A stretch of 64,000 nt of DNA. It comes from Nothophaeocryptopus gaeumannii. Its lineage: Eukaryota; Ascomycota; Dothideomycetes; Mycosphaerellales; Mycosphaerellaceae. Of the stretch, positions 10,192 to 21,880 are shown piece by piece. The position numbers and the translations under genes were made by a program. Positions within the stretch are counted from its first letter, which is position 1, and each line of letters starts with the position of its first letter. The notes under the pieces were generated by a model, which was not told where the DNA came from, searched no databases, and saw only the letters and a list, made by a program, of their open reading frames with translations. Location: contig JASISA010000042.1 of NCBI GenBank assembly GCA_031771865.1, positions 2,101,501-2,165,500 on the forward strand, written 5' to 3'.

Positions 10192-12443
10192 ATGCTAGTG
10201 CTACTATTTATACTACTGGCCGCAACTTCATTAGCTCAATTTCCCCAGGAGCGCAAGGACATCAAAGTGATTCGATCTCGATTCAAGAACAATGTCACCA
10301 TCAGCTACAAACAGGTATTGTTGTTCCTTGTCAGTTCCTCACAGACCAATGTGCTGATCAGACGGTTAGACGAACATCTGCGAGACAACTTCCGGCGTGC
10401 GATCGTTCGCTGGCTACGTCGAGATTCCACCAAATGCTCTTTCAGGACTCGGTTCCTTCAATCAGACTTGGGTCAGTACTGATATTGAGGTGTCTGTAAA
10501 TGAAGCTGACATGTTCAGCCAATCAATACATTCTTCTGGTTCTTCGAGTCTCGCAAAGATCCTGCAAATGCCCCAACTGCTATCTGGATAAATGGCGGAC
10601 CGGGAGCATCTAGCACAGGCAACCCCATGACCTACAATGGGCCCTGCAGAGTCAACCCAGACGCTAACTCCACCCGTTTGCATCCCTGGTCTTGGAACAA
10701 TGAGGTCAATATGGTCTACGTTGATCAGCCAGTGCAAGTCGGCCTGTCCTACGATACGTTCCAGAATATTTCGTATAATCTTGTGAATGGGAATGTTACG
10801 ATTCTCAACGAGACGACTGGAATACCAGGACAGAACACCACCCTGTCTGTCGGTACGTGGGCGAGCACGGATACATACAAGACGTCCTTTGGCTCTGTTG
10901 ATGGGGCTCGTGCGTTTTGGAAGTTCGCACAAACATTCTTCCAAGAATTCCCAGAGCACAAGGCCAAATCAATCAGTCTCTCTGGCGTGTCATACGGCGG
11001 AAAGTACGCGCCTGCGATATTCGCTTATTTCGAAGAAATGAATGAGAAGATTCGCAGCGGCACGCACAAAGTCGAAGGAGAGCAGTATGTCATGCCTCTC
11101 GATACACTCATGATCGAGAATGGATGTGTAGATATCGGTAAGCAATCCTCTCATCCCTCAAAGAGTCACTCCACAAATCGCCAACGGGTCATGCTCACAC
11201 CCTTCCTTTCAACAGGATTAACCTGGTTCTCCTACCCCGAAATGGCCCGGAACAACACTTATGGTCTCACGGACCTCATCAACGCCACCACCCTCGCCAA
11301 CATGACCGACTCCCTAACTAAACCTGGCGGCTGCCTCGACCAAGCCTACACCTGCGGAAACCTCTCCCAGAAATACGACCCCGCTAGTCTGAACCTCAAC
11401 GAATCCGTCAATGCTATATGTCGCGACGCTGCTAAATTCTGCGACGATTACGTTCAAGGTCCTTTCAGTGAATCAAATCGCAGTTTTTATGATATCACTG
11501 TTCCGGATACACTATCTAGGAACCCACCATTCGCGGAGGCTTACCTACAGAGGCCACATGTCCAGGAGGCCCTTGGGATGAGAGTCAATTGGTCCAGTGG
11601 GAGTCCTTGGGTGACCGAGGCGAATCGACGACAGGGGGATTTTGCGAGGCCAGGCTGGGTTGAGAAATTCGCTTATCTTCTTGAGAGGGGGATAAAGGTG
11701 GCTTTTGTTTATGGGGATAGGGATTATATATGTGTAAGCCGCCTCCAACCCCTTCCAAAATGCCACTCGCCTCTTGACTGATCGGTGTGGTGGTCTGTTA
11801 GCCCTGGATCGGTGCCGAAGCCCTCTCCCTCGCCATCAACTATTCCCATACATCAGACTTTCGCTCTGCCGGCTACGAACAGATCCACACCAATGATTCT
11901 TACATTGGTGGCGTCGTCCGACAATACGGCAACCTCTCCTTTTCCCGGGTCTTCCAAGCCGGCCACGGCGCACCTGACCTGCAACCTGAAACTGCATACC
12001 AAATCTTCAATCGTGTTATCTTCGGGAAGGACGTCGCTACTGGCACGAAACCTGCCTACACAATGTCTGGCTATGGAAGCAAGGCAAAAGTGTATTCTTC
12101 CACGGGACCAAAAGATTCTTTCGGCTTTCGGAATGAGGTTCTAGATGATTGGAAGAGTATTAAGCAGGTATGTTACCTGATGGATGTGAATCGGACTTGT
12201 ACGCCTGAACAGAAGGAGAGGATTGCGAATGGAACGGTGGAGATTAGGGAGTATATGGTCGTGGATAGGAATAGCACGGAGCGGTTTCCCGAAGTTGTTG
12301 GGAGGGCCGGTGGAGGTGGTGGGCTGAGAGGGGGAGGAGGGAGTGGAGCGGCGACGGGTGCTACGAGCGCTATGGTTGCGGATGGCGGGTTGTTTACTGA
12401 GGGCGGTGGAGATTGGGGGGATTCGGAAGGGTATTTGTTGTAG
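10192..12443 (+). CDS. Secreted serine carboxypeptidase (peptidase family S10)
   Basis: Five exons (10192-10314, 10370-10471, 10519-11137, 11216-11733, 11802-12443) encode 667 residues. The signal peptide begins MLVLLFILLAATSLAQ. S10 landmarks: CETTSGVRSFAGYVEIP, the oxyanion motif INGGPGAS, the nucleophile GVSYGGKYAP, the catalytic Asp in FVYGDRDYIC and the catalytic His in QAGHGAPD. The triad is complete. There are many N-glycosylation sequons and paired cysteines. The enzyme removes C-terminal residues from peptides at acid pH, outside the cell or in the vacuole. A Gly-rich low-complexity tail (about the last 75 residues) follows the domain, and no clear GPI signal is seen. Intron 3 (78 bp) is a multiple of three and lacks stops, so its retention would insert 26 residues. 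Confidence 0.9.
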
Positions 12444-12584
12444 TCGTCATGATTGCGAGAGGTATACGACCTGGGCTGTTTAATGTTGCTCACTTGGCAC
12501 GACCCTCCAACCCTTCAACTTCCGAAATTCAGACTTCCAGTCAGTCTCAAAGCTGAACCAACGATATTTGACGACTTCGCTCTT

Positions 12585-14070
12585 TCATTCGTTTCGACCC
12601 GCTCGCTTCAAAGTCACTCCATGCTTCTTTGGCCACAGTCTGGGCATCCTGTTGCGGGCTGGTGGTTGCGGAGGCGGAGCACCTTCGAATTTTGATATGC
12701 CAGTCTCTTGTTTGAGGTTCAAGAAGACGACGGAGTCTATTTCTTGGAGATGCCTCTCGAAAAGACTGAAGATGCGTGGCCACTCGCCCTCGATTCGGGG
12801 GTCTGTGAAGGTAACATGCTGAAGCTGTGCTTGATTTTTCAGAAACCTACGCAATGCGACCTCAGTGAAGCGTACATCGTCAAAGGTCAACTGTCTAAAA
12901 AAATCCGGCAATGAGACTCCCTCTGGAACGATATCGAAGAACTCCATATGTCTTGGAAAGCGTTGGGGATGCACCATAAACTCACGCTGCCATTTGAGGT
13001 ATAGATCCCCCAACCCAGAAAATGCTTTGGGAAATCGGTTGAGCTTGGCGACATTGCGGTCTCGGATGATCAATGCCTCTTCTCCCTCCTTATCTTCATC
13101 GACGTGTCGAAAACCTTCTCGGAGATGCTTCCGAAAGCCTCCTGGACAAGCTTCGTCGACTGAGGTGGAGTCGGCGAACATTGGCAAACGCCAACGAGAA
13201 ATTTCTCGTCAAGAGCGGGCCTAGCCGATTGCAAAAGACGCCCTGACTGGGTTCACGCCATTCGCAAGGATCTTCTTTCGGCGCGTCCGAAAAGATGTCA
13301 AGATGCTGTACCTGTAGACGACTGGCGTTTAAGGCGCATACGACTTGTCGAAAGGTGTGAAACATGGCATGAACCTCTTGAGCGTCGCTTGGAAAGGGTT
13401 TCTTCTGCAGCCTTTAAAGTTATCACCAAAAGCTTCATCGATCCATGCCGCTGGACTGCTGGAGCTCTATCCCAATAGGGTCGCTGCATCATAGTACGTG
13501 CTGTTCACGAGGCGCTGCACCCTCACGCAGAGCTTGACGATGCCGCCGTGCTACTCGGTGTGTCGATGAATGTTCTTCAAGCCCTCAATCAGTGCTCGCA
13601 TTTGATCTGTGTACGGCTCAAGGCTTGTATCCTTCTGGCTTGCGACGCCACGATGTAGAGCAGGTCTTTCATTCAATCTGGACATCCCCTGGAAGTCGTC
13701 CGAGGGGACCAATAATAACTGCTGTATCGAGTTGCTTGTGTACCTCTTGTGCTTGCGACGTGAGACAGAAAGGCGAGAGCAGTGCACTGAGGTGAGAAAG
13801 ATAGCTTCGATACTTGATCTTGTCAAGCATGTCTAAGGCGCAAGCGGCAATTGCCTTGTCTGTACGATGCGAGAAGTTGCTGGAAAGCATTCGCATTGAC
13901 TCAAGAAACGAGGCAGGAGAAGTCAAACGCAGGAAACAGGAAACAGGTGTCGTTGCGTCTCTGCAGTTGATGTGTAAGGCATCCAAGTGAAGCGCGTCCG
14001 AGCGCTCCGCGGTTGGAGCCTGGTGTTGAAGTTGCTTGCACTCTCAAGCAAACAAGGTTCTTGCCCAAGA
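12585..14070 (-). pseudogene. Decayed F-box/LRR-like protein region
   Basis: Minus-strand pieces in several frames look like leucine-rich F-box-type protein. They include ALHLDALHINCRDATTP near 13990, FHTFRQVVCALNASRLQVQH and FANVRRLHLS near 13365-13170. A 200-codon frame (12585-13187) follows, with LGDLYLKWQREFMVHPQRFP and LTFDDVRFTEVALRRFLKNQ. The frame changes near 13170 and 13660 without usable splice sites, and the upstream end meets a stop before any start codon. An intact 3' gene (12585-13187) with a short unrelated start cannot be excluded. Function is unknown. Confidence 0.4.
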
Positions 14071-14134
14071 AAACGAACATTCCGCAGAAGCTGGTCAAAG
14101 TGAAATCGACGGTATTACTTCGCGGACCTTCAGC

Positions 14135-14578
14135 ATGCCTTCAGACACGCCTCAAAATCACCAGGGTCCTTCGCCACATCAGCCCCATCAAATGCCATCC
14201 CACATGATGCGCGGCAATAGAGCGAGCAGCAGCAGAAGACACCATAGCAGTACCAGATCCTCTGATAGCCAGGCACAACCACTTCCTCCTGGAATGGAGA
14301 GGGTCATGCGTGCCAGAGCCCAAATGCGTCTGGACATGCCTCGTCGAAAGCGGCCACTTGCGCGGGATGATGACGCTCCAGCGGTCGACGAACAAGCATC
14401 GCAGTTTAGGCCAGAGGAGATTCAAGAACAGACTGCAGAGCAGCCGGGTCGGGAGACCAGTGACGAGTCTGATCTGGATCTTGATGCCCCTGCCATCTCC
14501 AGGCCTCGACAGCGCCGACAGCGTCGAATGCGAGATCGAATCAAGTCTGCGCTGGATGGCAGTGATGAAAACATGTAA
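14135..14578 (+). CDS. Hypothetical disordered, charged protein
   Basis: A 147-codon frame starting MPSDTPQNHQGPSPH. It is His/Ser/Arg-rich first, has a basic middle (RVMRARAQMRLDMPRRKRP), then an acidic ESDLDLD stretch and a basic tail ending SDENM-stop. No domain is recognised and the composition suggests disorder. It lies just upstream of the RING cluster and could be the tail of a lost member, but I see no RING here. The frame is open for 33 codons upstream of the chosen ATG. Confidence 0.35.
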   Translation: MPSDTPQNHQGPSPHQPHQMPSHMMRGNRASSSRRHHSSTRSSDSQAQPLPPGMERVMRARAQMRLDMPRRKRPLARDDDAPAVDEQASQFRPEEIQEQTAEQPGRETSDESDLDLDAPAISRPRQRRQRRMRDRIKSALDGSDENM

Positions 14579-15130
14579 TCAACGTTATGCTGCTGCGTCG
14601 AAGATGGTTGCATTCGAAGAAAGTCGGATGATGGCTTACTTCTCAACTGCTGGGTCATCGGTCTGATTGATGGTTATTCGGCAGAAGATAGGAGAGGTTT
14701 AAGGATGTCCTTGTGGAAATAACTCTCAAGAACGTGGAGCAATCGTATGACGTGCGATGGCGATCCGAGGGGTTTGGTGAGCCAGTCTAGTCATCCAGTT
14801 GAAGTTTCGAGGAAAAGTGCTCCTCCCTAATGGCGGAATTAGTATTCCCAGCTTTCAACAGCTGCTTCCTTCCGCTCGAAGTCGCATAATGCTGTTCGCA
14901 GCGTGGAGAGCATTCACATGAAAGCCAGAGATTTTAGTGAGTGTGCGCGTAAGCTTCAGGTTGACTGAGATCGTGGTGAAGGCGGTACGCTTTCACATGC
15001 ACGCCAAGCCACTGGAAGCCGCAGCAAACGGGTTGTACGAAAATTGCTGCCCGCTTCTTGAAATGATTTCTGACCACACCACAACTTCATCGCGTCTCGG
15101 TCATCGAACATTAAGCCGCCTCCCACCGCC
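14579..15130. other. Intergenic, upstream of first RING gene
   Basis: No coding signal seen. It presumably holds the promoter of the RING gene that begins at 15131. Confidence 0.4.
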
Positions 15131-16049
15131 ATGGCGCTACCCACTCGAGAACACTATCTCGAGCAAATGAAACCTGACAGCTGCTCAATCTGCTACGAAG
15201 GTGCGTTAGCTACGAGCCGCGAACGCAGAGTCTAACCGGTGCTAACGTTGTCTAGAACTCACGACAGCATTTACAACTGAGTGCGGCCACACTTTCTGCC
15301 TCGAATGTGCTCGGCGCTGGTTCCAAGGCTCTGCAAACTGCCCTATGTGTCGCACGCAGACGCACCAGGGAGGAATACCAGCATCGCGACCAACCGCGAC
15401 AGGTCCGCTGCCGGCTCTTCTAGATCTTGTTCAGCAGTTGCCGCTCACTCGAGATGGTGTACGTCCAAATCTCGTGCCCGATCCTGCACCGATTGCAGTG
15501 GGAGAGCGTGGCACAGAACGACAGCCAGCTCCTGGCCCAAGAACAACAGGTCAACCGCGGATCGATGCACAAACACATCGAAGGCTGCAGGCTAATCCTG
15601 AACAACTGACGATTGCTCTTGACCTATACCGAAGAATATTCGAAGCCGAGGAGCGCATGATAGCTAGAGAAGAGGCGGAACGTCATGCTTCATTGATCAG
15701 AGACGCTCAACGTCGATCCGAATCGGCCGGAGGTGCGTCGACAGCCACAGGAACTGGTGGAGCAAGGATCTTGAGCCTTTTGGAGGGCGTGTGGGCTGAC
15801 TTGCCCGGAGAGGAACTCCATCAAACACAGACAATTGCAGAAGCTCGCGGTCCAAGAACCGAGGCTTCCAGTGCCGAGACGCAACCATCACGAGACCCTC
15901 AAGGAGAGCCGCAGAATCGGTCTCGTGAAAACTTCCGCGCCCTTTTTCCTCACTTGCGTCCTCGTGATCGAGCAGCGGCAGAGAGCGCGGTGAATTGGCA
16001 CACTTTTGGAGCACGAGAAGCACAGGCTCGAGAAGAATCCGAAGGCTAG
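15131..16049 (+). CDS. RING-finger protein (C3HC4), cluster member 1
   Basis: Two exons (15131-15200, 15256-16049) encode 287 residues starting MALPTREHYLEQMKPDS. The RING spans roughly residues 19-55: CSIC, ECGH, CLEC, CPMC, a canonical C3HC4 set for two zinc ions. RING proteins usually act as E3 ubiquitin ligases, so that role is expected but inferred. The rest is low-complexity, with a helical Glu/Arg-rich segment (IFEAEERMIAREEAERH). The intron interrupts the RING between its second and third zinc ligands, after exon 1 of exactly 70 nt, in phase 1. The gene at 17935 shares both features, which supports recent tandem duplication. Confidence 0.85.
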
Positions 16050-16645
16050 AACGGCGAAGAGCTTGCCATCTCGCAAAGCGTTTGAGCAGATGAATGGATG
16101 ATCAAAGTGGCGCATACATGAACAGAGTGATCGAAGCACAGACAGCCGAATGCAGCGGATGTCTGGAAGATCCAGAGTGCTCTGGTTCGAATGTTGATTG
16201 ATGATGTGCCTTAGATTGGGAATGGTGTTGAAGCTATTGTATTCAATGGTGGACTGCGAAGGAGTCTTTGAGGGTACTTGGAAGATTCTTGCGGTAGTTG
16301 AGTAAGCGTAGTAAATTTCAGGACGTTTGAGGTGCGTACTATGCTCTGATGAAGCACCATTGATCATGTTCCCAATTCGCATTTGGCTTGAAGTCGTAAG
16401 CTCGTTGCCTGCGGAGTGAAGAGCATTCAAATCATGTTCGGAGCTTTACGTGAACGTGTCCTCAGCTTGCCAGCCGAACCTAGGTCGAGTCACTCAGGGT
16501 TCAGAGGTGTTGAGCCCCGCAAGTGAATGTTTTCGCATAAACGCCAGGACTATTGAGCCGCTTCGTTGCTTGATCTGCGACCTTCCTCCACGCTTCTCCG
16601 ACCTTCTTCCTCATCACCACAACATCAACTCCAGTATCCGTCGGC
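16050..16645. other. Spacer between RING paralogs
   Basis: No gene seen. A 180-codon minus frame (15888-16430) overlaps the end of the first RING gene and shows no motif. Confidence 0.4.
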
Positions 16646-17325
16646 ATGGCGCTCCCAACTCGAGATGAGTTTCTGAAGGAAATACAGCCGGATAGCGGCC
16701 CTATTTGTCCCACGAAGGTGAGTCGGTTTGAACTTCCTGGCGATCGACTCGACACTAACATATCCCAAACCTCGCACCCGCCTTCACGACTAGTTGTGGC
16801 CACGCTTGCTGCGTCGAATGCGCTCGACGGGGGTTCGAAGACTCCGGAACATGTGCGATGTGCCGTACGGGACTTCACTTAGGCGGAAGGCGGATGACTC
16901 GACCTGCAGCGGGAACGCGGCCTCAACACATCCTTGGAGAAGGAGGGCCTGAATTCATCCTTGGAGGACGGTCCATCTTTGGTGCTCCGCCAACATCAGT
17001 CCCACCGTTTGGGCCTATACCAGCACCACGAGCTCGAAGCCTTTTTGACCCGTCACCGCCTATCCCACGAGCTCCTACTGGTCCACAGACACCAGTTCTG
17101 AGCTTCAATCCTCCATCGAAGGTGATCCAGCCTATCCCTGCTGCCACTCATCTCGACGCAGAGAGATTTGCGGACTTCACGCAGACTGTTGGAGCAGCTC
17201 AAGCGCGTGCTCGGGATCTCGTGGACCTGTGTTCAAGCCCACCCAGAGATAGACCGGATCGTCTCGCGCTACGTCTGCCTTCGTCGTATTCGAACAGCAG
17301 CGATACCAGCAAGGAGGAACGGTAG
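16646..17325 (+). pseudogene. RING-finger paralog with lost zinc ligand and lost splice acceptor
   Basis: The start MALPTRDEFLKEIQPDS is plainly paralogous to the gene at 15131, and TSCGHACCVECARRGF and GTCAMC continue the RING. Three defects are visible. The first RING Cys is Gly (SGPIC instead of SCSIC). The expected acceptor, after CTAACATATCCCA, reads AA not AG at about 16768-16769. Exon 1 is 72 nt instead of the 70 nt of both siblings, so splicing phase no longer matches. After the RING, a proline-rich region runs open to TAG at 17325. It is most likely a pseudogene; a rescued isoform using another acceptor would lose the RING. Confidence 0.7.
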
Positions 17326-17934
17326 TATAGAGTCCGCTGATCCAGGAAGGCGCACGATGTGAAGAGTGCGGAGGGAATGGTTCGGCTTGAGATTCCCAAG
17401 CCATCGCTCTGGTTGGTAGCACGAAGCAGGAGCCAGGAGCACTGTGCGTAAGAAGCCTTGCAAGATTTGTCTGACATTATCGCAGCGTGCGATAAAACGT
17501 CAGAGAGACTACAAAGGCAGCTTGCGTCGTAATCATCCCGAGGACGAGGTAGGTAGTCGAATTTCAAACATGGAAGCTGCGCTCCGGTCCCAAGATCCAT
17601 ACATGTATTTTGTCTTGTGCTCCCGATCATCGTCCTCCTTGCGGTCGCATGCTACTTGCTCCTTAGGTCAAGTGACCCCAACATGGATGATGAAGCTGGT
17701 CAGTGAGTAAGTGCAGTAAGCTGGTAAGCTCTTTCGCAAAATCTTTTTGTTCAGAGCCTTCCACGTGTTCGCTCATGCACGAGTAGCGATTTCCTCCAAA
17801 TTAGTGCTCCGCCTACAAATAACAAGAACGCATCATCTGTCCTCACGTGTTCCACAATTGACCTGTCTGTCCTCAAGATACAGCACCGCAGCCGCCTCAT
17901 TTATTCATTAGCAAACAACGTATCAAGCACCACT
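17326..17934. other. Spacer between RING paralogs
   Basis: No supported gene. It includes the presumed promoter of the next RING gene. Confidence 0.4.
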
Positions 17935-19462
17935 ATGGCGTTCCGATCGCGCGAAGATTTTCATAGCAAATTGAAGGCAGATGAATGCCCGGTCTGTCTT
18001 GGACGTGAGTGCCGATACACTTGAGCCGGGAAAGAGCAGAATTGTTGACTTTTCCGCAGCCGTTACGAATTCGTTCAGTACTGAATGTCGCCACATGATT
18101 TGTCTCGAGTGCGCGAAGAAATGGTTCGAGGGCAACAATACCTGTCCTTTCTGTCGCAGGATTCTCTACGGCGACAGAGTGATTAGCTCATCGGCACCAC
18201 CGGCGCGCCGACGGGACCTCGAGCATGAGGCTAGACGGGCAATACTAGGTCGTAGACTAGCTCGAGATTTCGATGCTGCGACGAGGCCTCCAGAACTGGA
18301 TCCCTTTGGCCGGCGACCGAGGACGACGTCTCAGGGTACTTTTGGACAGCCGTCTCGGCATCGTACACTACCAGTAGCCCTTCCGCGATTGAGAATACCT
18401 GAAAGTCCGTGGGCATCATCGTCTGGACCTGCACAGTCTCCCGGTATGTCTCCTGATTTCTCAAATCAACCCGAATCGGACCAGCAGGCTCTAGCCGGCC
18501 CACAGCGCAGCTTGCGAAGAAACCCTGTCGATTATGGCGCGTCAAGAACTCCTCAGTCCCAAGGCTATTCCAGGCTTAACGATGCCGACAGAACTTTCCC
18601 AGGCTCTGACAGTTTGGATCCTCTTGGGGAACAGCAGACGCCACAGAGAACTGCTCACGGATATCGTCAAGGTTCTGCGCAGCATGCTGGATCCGCGAGT
18701 CTTGGCTCCGCTGACGATTCGCGTCAAGCTCTCTCAGAGTACGGCTTCTCGGATGGGATGGCGCCTCAGTACATGGGCGACCTCACTGAGATGGAAGCAC
18801 AGCACAGAGCTCAGACTGGTAGGCTCATGGAGCAACAGATGCATATGGCCCGCAGCATAATGGGGCGAGCATTCCAGGCTCACCCAAGTACCGCACCGTT
18901 GGATTCGGCCTCTCGATCAGCCACTTCTCAGCAAGCTGCTGACTCAGAGCCCGTCCGAGGTCAGTTACATCTTCCGAATGGCTTTGTTGGTTCTGGAATG
19001 CTTGATGCTCCGACGCAGCGTAGCATTGATGAGCAGCCACCGCCCCAGCTTGGAGCTCCTGATGTTCGAAATCAGAACAGCCAGATCCAGTCACAGAGCG
19101 AAGTGCCTCAGTCAGCCCAATCTTCTATCCGAAGCTCTGATACTCTTCTACGTCCGGCCATCGTCTTCCGCCGCGAGCCAGGTCGTACTGGTCTTAATAG
19201 TGTGTTGGTCGAGATCTTCTCTGCGTACGGGTCGCGCACCAGCAGTGGCACTGTTTGGATGGCCAACCTCGCGAGAAGTGGTCTTGGTGTACAGACAGTG
19301 CGAGATATTAGCTTCGAGAAGATCATGGTCTCGTTTGGCTTAGGCGCATGGGGCGCATCAGGGTTCTACATCGGCCCGCGGTTTGTCTATGGCAATGAGT
19401 CGCTGTTGGTGGCTGCGACCGCTGCCCTTGGAGAGATCGGATATGGAGAGCATGAGGAGTAG
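17935..19462 (+). CDS. RING-finger protein (C3HC4), cluster member 3, long form
   Basis: Two exons (17935-18004, 18060-19462) encode 490 residues starting MAFRSREDFHSKLKADE. RING ligands are CPVC, ECRH, CLEC and CPFC. Exon 1 is 70 nt and the intron is phase 1, exactly as in the gene at 15131. The long middle is Ser/Gln/Pro-rich and likely disordered. The last 110 residues look folded (IVFRREPGRTGLNSVLVEIF, ISFEKIMVSFGLGAWGASGF) but match nothing I know. Expected role: ubiquitin ligase whose C-terminal region binds a substrate; this is inference. Confidence 0.85.
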
Positions 19463-20395
19463 TTGGCTTGGAAGAAAAGAACCAGGTGCTGGACAGAATC
19501 ATCGAGGAAGTCATGATAGTATTCGCATTCGCTAGGAACGAGCATGGAATGAGAAGATAGTGGCTCCCTAAAGAATCTGGGTCAGCATCAACAATCATTC
19601 ACTCCACGCCTGACTGCAGGTCTTCGACATGGTCATATCGTTTGCAGTGCTTTCAAATGCCCACATATCTTGAGTCCTTGGTGCCTGATGCAATGTTCAC
19701 GCCAGAATTGTGAAGGATCCGGCAAAGCGAGTCCCGGTTTGTTAGCGGGTGTAACGTGTCCAGGATGTGGCCCAGCAAGCCAGTAGGAGTTGTTCTGACC
19801 CGTTATTCGAGTGATGGTGTGCATGTTGTATGCGGCTACCGGCTTCAAACATGTTGGTGGTGGTGGAGTTAAGAAGGTCGATTGTGATGTGGTGAAGTAG
19901 GAGGTGTGTGGTTGGAGGGAGAGGTGTGGTTGGAGGTGTGTAGAGTAGAATAGAGGTAAGGCTACCATCCCCTGTTTCATCTCATTTCTTGGCGCTGCCG
20001 AATGCCGACGACGAATCTCTTCACGTTTCCCGGTTTCACGACCGCTGCCCAAGATTGATGGCCTGATCAAAGGGGCATCGTCTGTTCGTGAGCCGCTATC
20101 TACACCAAACACCACTCCACACTACACCGCCTGCACCTCGCGCTATCTGCTGCATCTGTTCTCTGTTCTGTGTGATGGCGGCGCTGCAGTCTCTACCATT
20201 TCCTCGTTCTTGACTTCCGCATCTCCACGACACCATCCTCGCCATCGGGCGCGTCCATTCAGTCCATCTCCATAGCAACGTCGGAACTTCATCTGCACTC
20301 CATCTGGACTTTAGACGGCGCCACTTTGGATGACTAGGACATCTCCTCCCTCCCTCCGAAAGCCAGTGGTACAACACCACCCATTCGACGCGAGA
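19463..20395. other. Intergenic with an imperfect GT-rich repeat
   Basis: No gene seen. Around 19900-19942 there is a short imperfect tandem repeat built on GGAGGTGTGTGGTTGGAG-like units. A 160-codon minus frame (19633-20115) is probably a chance frame. Confidence 0.4.
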
Positions 20396-21133
20396 ATGGA
20401 CGCGTTGCAGGTCGTGGAGATACCTGTCGGCGGTCTGGAGCCTCTCGTACACACCCTCTTCGAATCTTCCACTCAGACTTGGCAATGGATCGTGGCAGAC
20501 CCGACGACCAAGGACGCAGTCATCATAGATCCAGTGCTCGATCCAAGAACCTCAAACGCGCCCGGCATCGCGACTTCCGCAGCAGATAGCATTCTGGATG
20601 TCGTGCGACAACATCAGTACCACGTAGTCCGCATCCTGGAGACTCACCGCCTCAGGCCAGTCCCGACATCTGCATGGTACCTGAGGACGCAGCTCAAGGA
20701 CTCCACTGGACGTGTGCCTCGTATCTGCACAGGGAAGTCCATTTCTGGGCTGCAGCGCATGTTCGCGAGGCAATACGGAATTGCGGACGTGGGTTGGTCT
20801 GATCGATTTAATTCGTTCCGCGATGGCCAATGGTTTGACATTGGCAATTTGAAATGCCAAGTCGTCCAGCTCTCTGAGCCAGACTTCTTTGGCTTCGTGA
20901 TTGGACATAATGTCTTTCTTGGAGAGGTTGTCGGCCAGGACCCAGACGCTGCAGTCTCAAGAAAATCACCCAGCTCGTTCCAGAGGCAACAACAGGACGG
21001 CGTGTTGAGGAAGCTTGCACCTTTCACCAACGGCTACGCTTTCCATCCAACGCCACCTCAAGCAGAGACTGCTCGACCGGCGACTTCTCAGACAGATATT
21101 TCTACGTGGCAACATGAGCCCACAACAGCGTGA
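20396..21133 (+). CDS. Metallo-beta-lactamase-like (persulfide dioxygenase-like) protein lacking metal ligands
   Basis: An intronless 245-residue protein; an in-frame ATG at 20330 would add 22 residues. The first half resembles ETHE1/BLH-type persulfide dioxygenases: LVHTLFESSTQTWQWIVADP, AVIIDPVLD, a Ser-Ala-Asp segment, VVRILETH and TSAWYLRTQLK. At the point where the family has the zinc/iron motif THxHxDH, this protein reads ETHRLRPVPTSAW, so the HxHxDH ligands are gone. The later GD(T/A)LF-type ligand segment is replaced by GHNVFLGEVVG. The fold may persist but catalysis by the usual mechanism is not possible. The tail is low-complexity. It is either a pseudoenzyme or an open-frame pseudogene. 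Confidence 0.65.
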   Translation: MDALQVVEIPVGGLEPLVHTLFESSTQTWQWIVADPTTKDAVIIDPVLDPRTSNAPGIATSAADSILDVVRQHQYHVVRILETHRLRPVPTSAWYLRTQLKDSTGRVPRICTGKSISGLQRMFARQYGIADVGWSDRFNSFRDGQWFDIGNLKCQVVQLSEPDFFGFVIGHNVFLGEVVGQDPDAAVSRKSPSSFQRQQQDGVLRKLAPFTNGYAFHPTPPQAETARPATSQTDISTWQHEPTTA

Positions 21134-21456
21134 GGCAGTTTAAATCAGAAATGAGCAGCTGGCAAGCCTTTAAGTCTCTGAAGAAGCAACTTCCCGAGAA
21201 TGGGATGTGGTGGGCCAGATCGACTGCCCGTGCACGAAGGGCATCTTGCTTGAACGTGGTAATGAGATATGGCATTGCATAGGCAGAGATTGGGTATTTA
21301 CGATAGACAGCATCGCGGACATGGGGCATTGGGAGCGAGCATGAATGACGGAAGCAGGAATTACTTAACATTCTCACTTGAACAGCAAGGTAAGGACGAA
21401 GAGATCTTGGCTCATCATCCATCTGCTCTAGACTTCAGCAGGCAATCGCACTATAT

Positions 21457-21880
21457 TTGCCCACCCTCGTCGTCCCTTTCACGATGTGCACGGGCGCTAC
21501 CAGCATACTGGTGAAGCGGACTGGACAATACATCTGGCCCATATATTTTGATACTGTGATATTGACGCTTGGCACGGGCCTTCCAATCTCATTTCGGCGA
21601 AAGCTGGCCTGGGAGGGGATTGTTCTGTTTCAGCTTGTTGCTGGTATTGGAGCTGGGCCAATATTTCAGACGCCGCTGATTGCGCTGCAGGCGAATACGA
21701 GGAAGGAGGTATTTACTGCTACGATGTCCGCTATGACCTTCATGAAGAATCTGTTCACGAGTGTTTCGACTGTCGTGGGAAGTGTGATTTTGCAGGCGAA
21801 GCTGTTGGACAGTCGTTGAGTGCCGCGCATGCCGATCAGGAAGCTGAGGATGGTTGTATATGCGCCGGTATGATCCTTTT
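21457..21880 (+). pseudogene. C-terminal relic of an MFS drug transporter
   Basis: A fragment with GQYIWPIYFDTVILTLGTGL, KLAWEGIVLFQLVAGIGAGP, IFQTPLIALQANTRKEVFTA and FTSVSTVVGSVILQAKLL matches the last transmembrane helices of DHA2-type (14-helix) exporters. The N-terminal two-thirds is absent upstream. After LLDSR there is a TGA, and a neighbouring frame reads QSLSAAHADQEA, as expected from a one-base shift. It is therefore a gene remnant. Confidence 0.75.
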
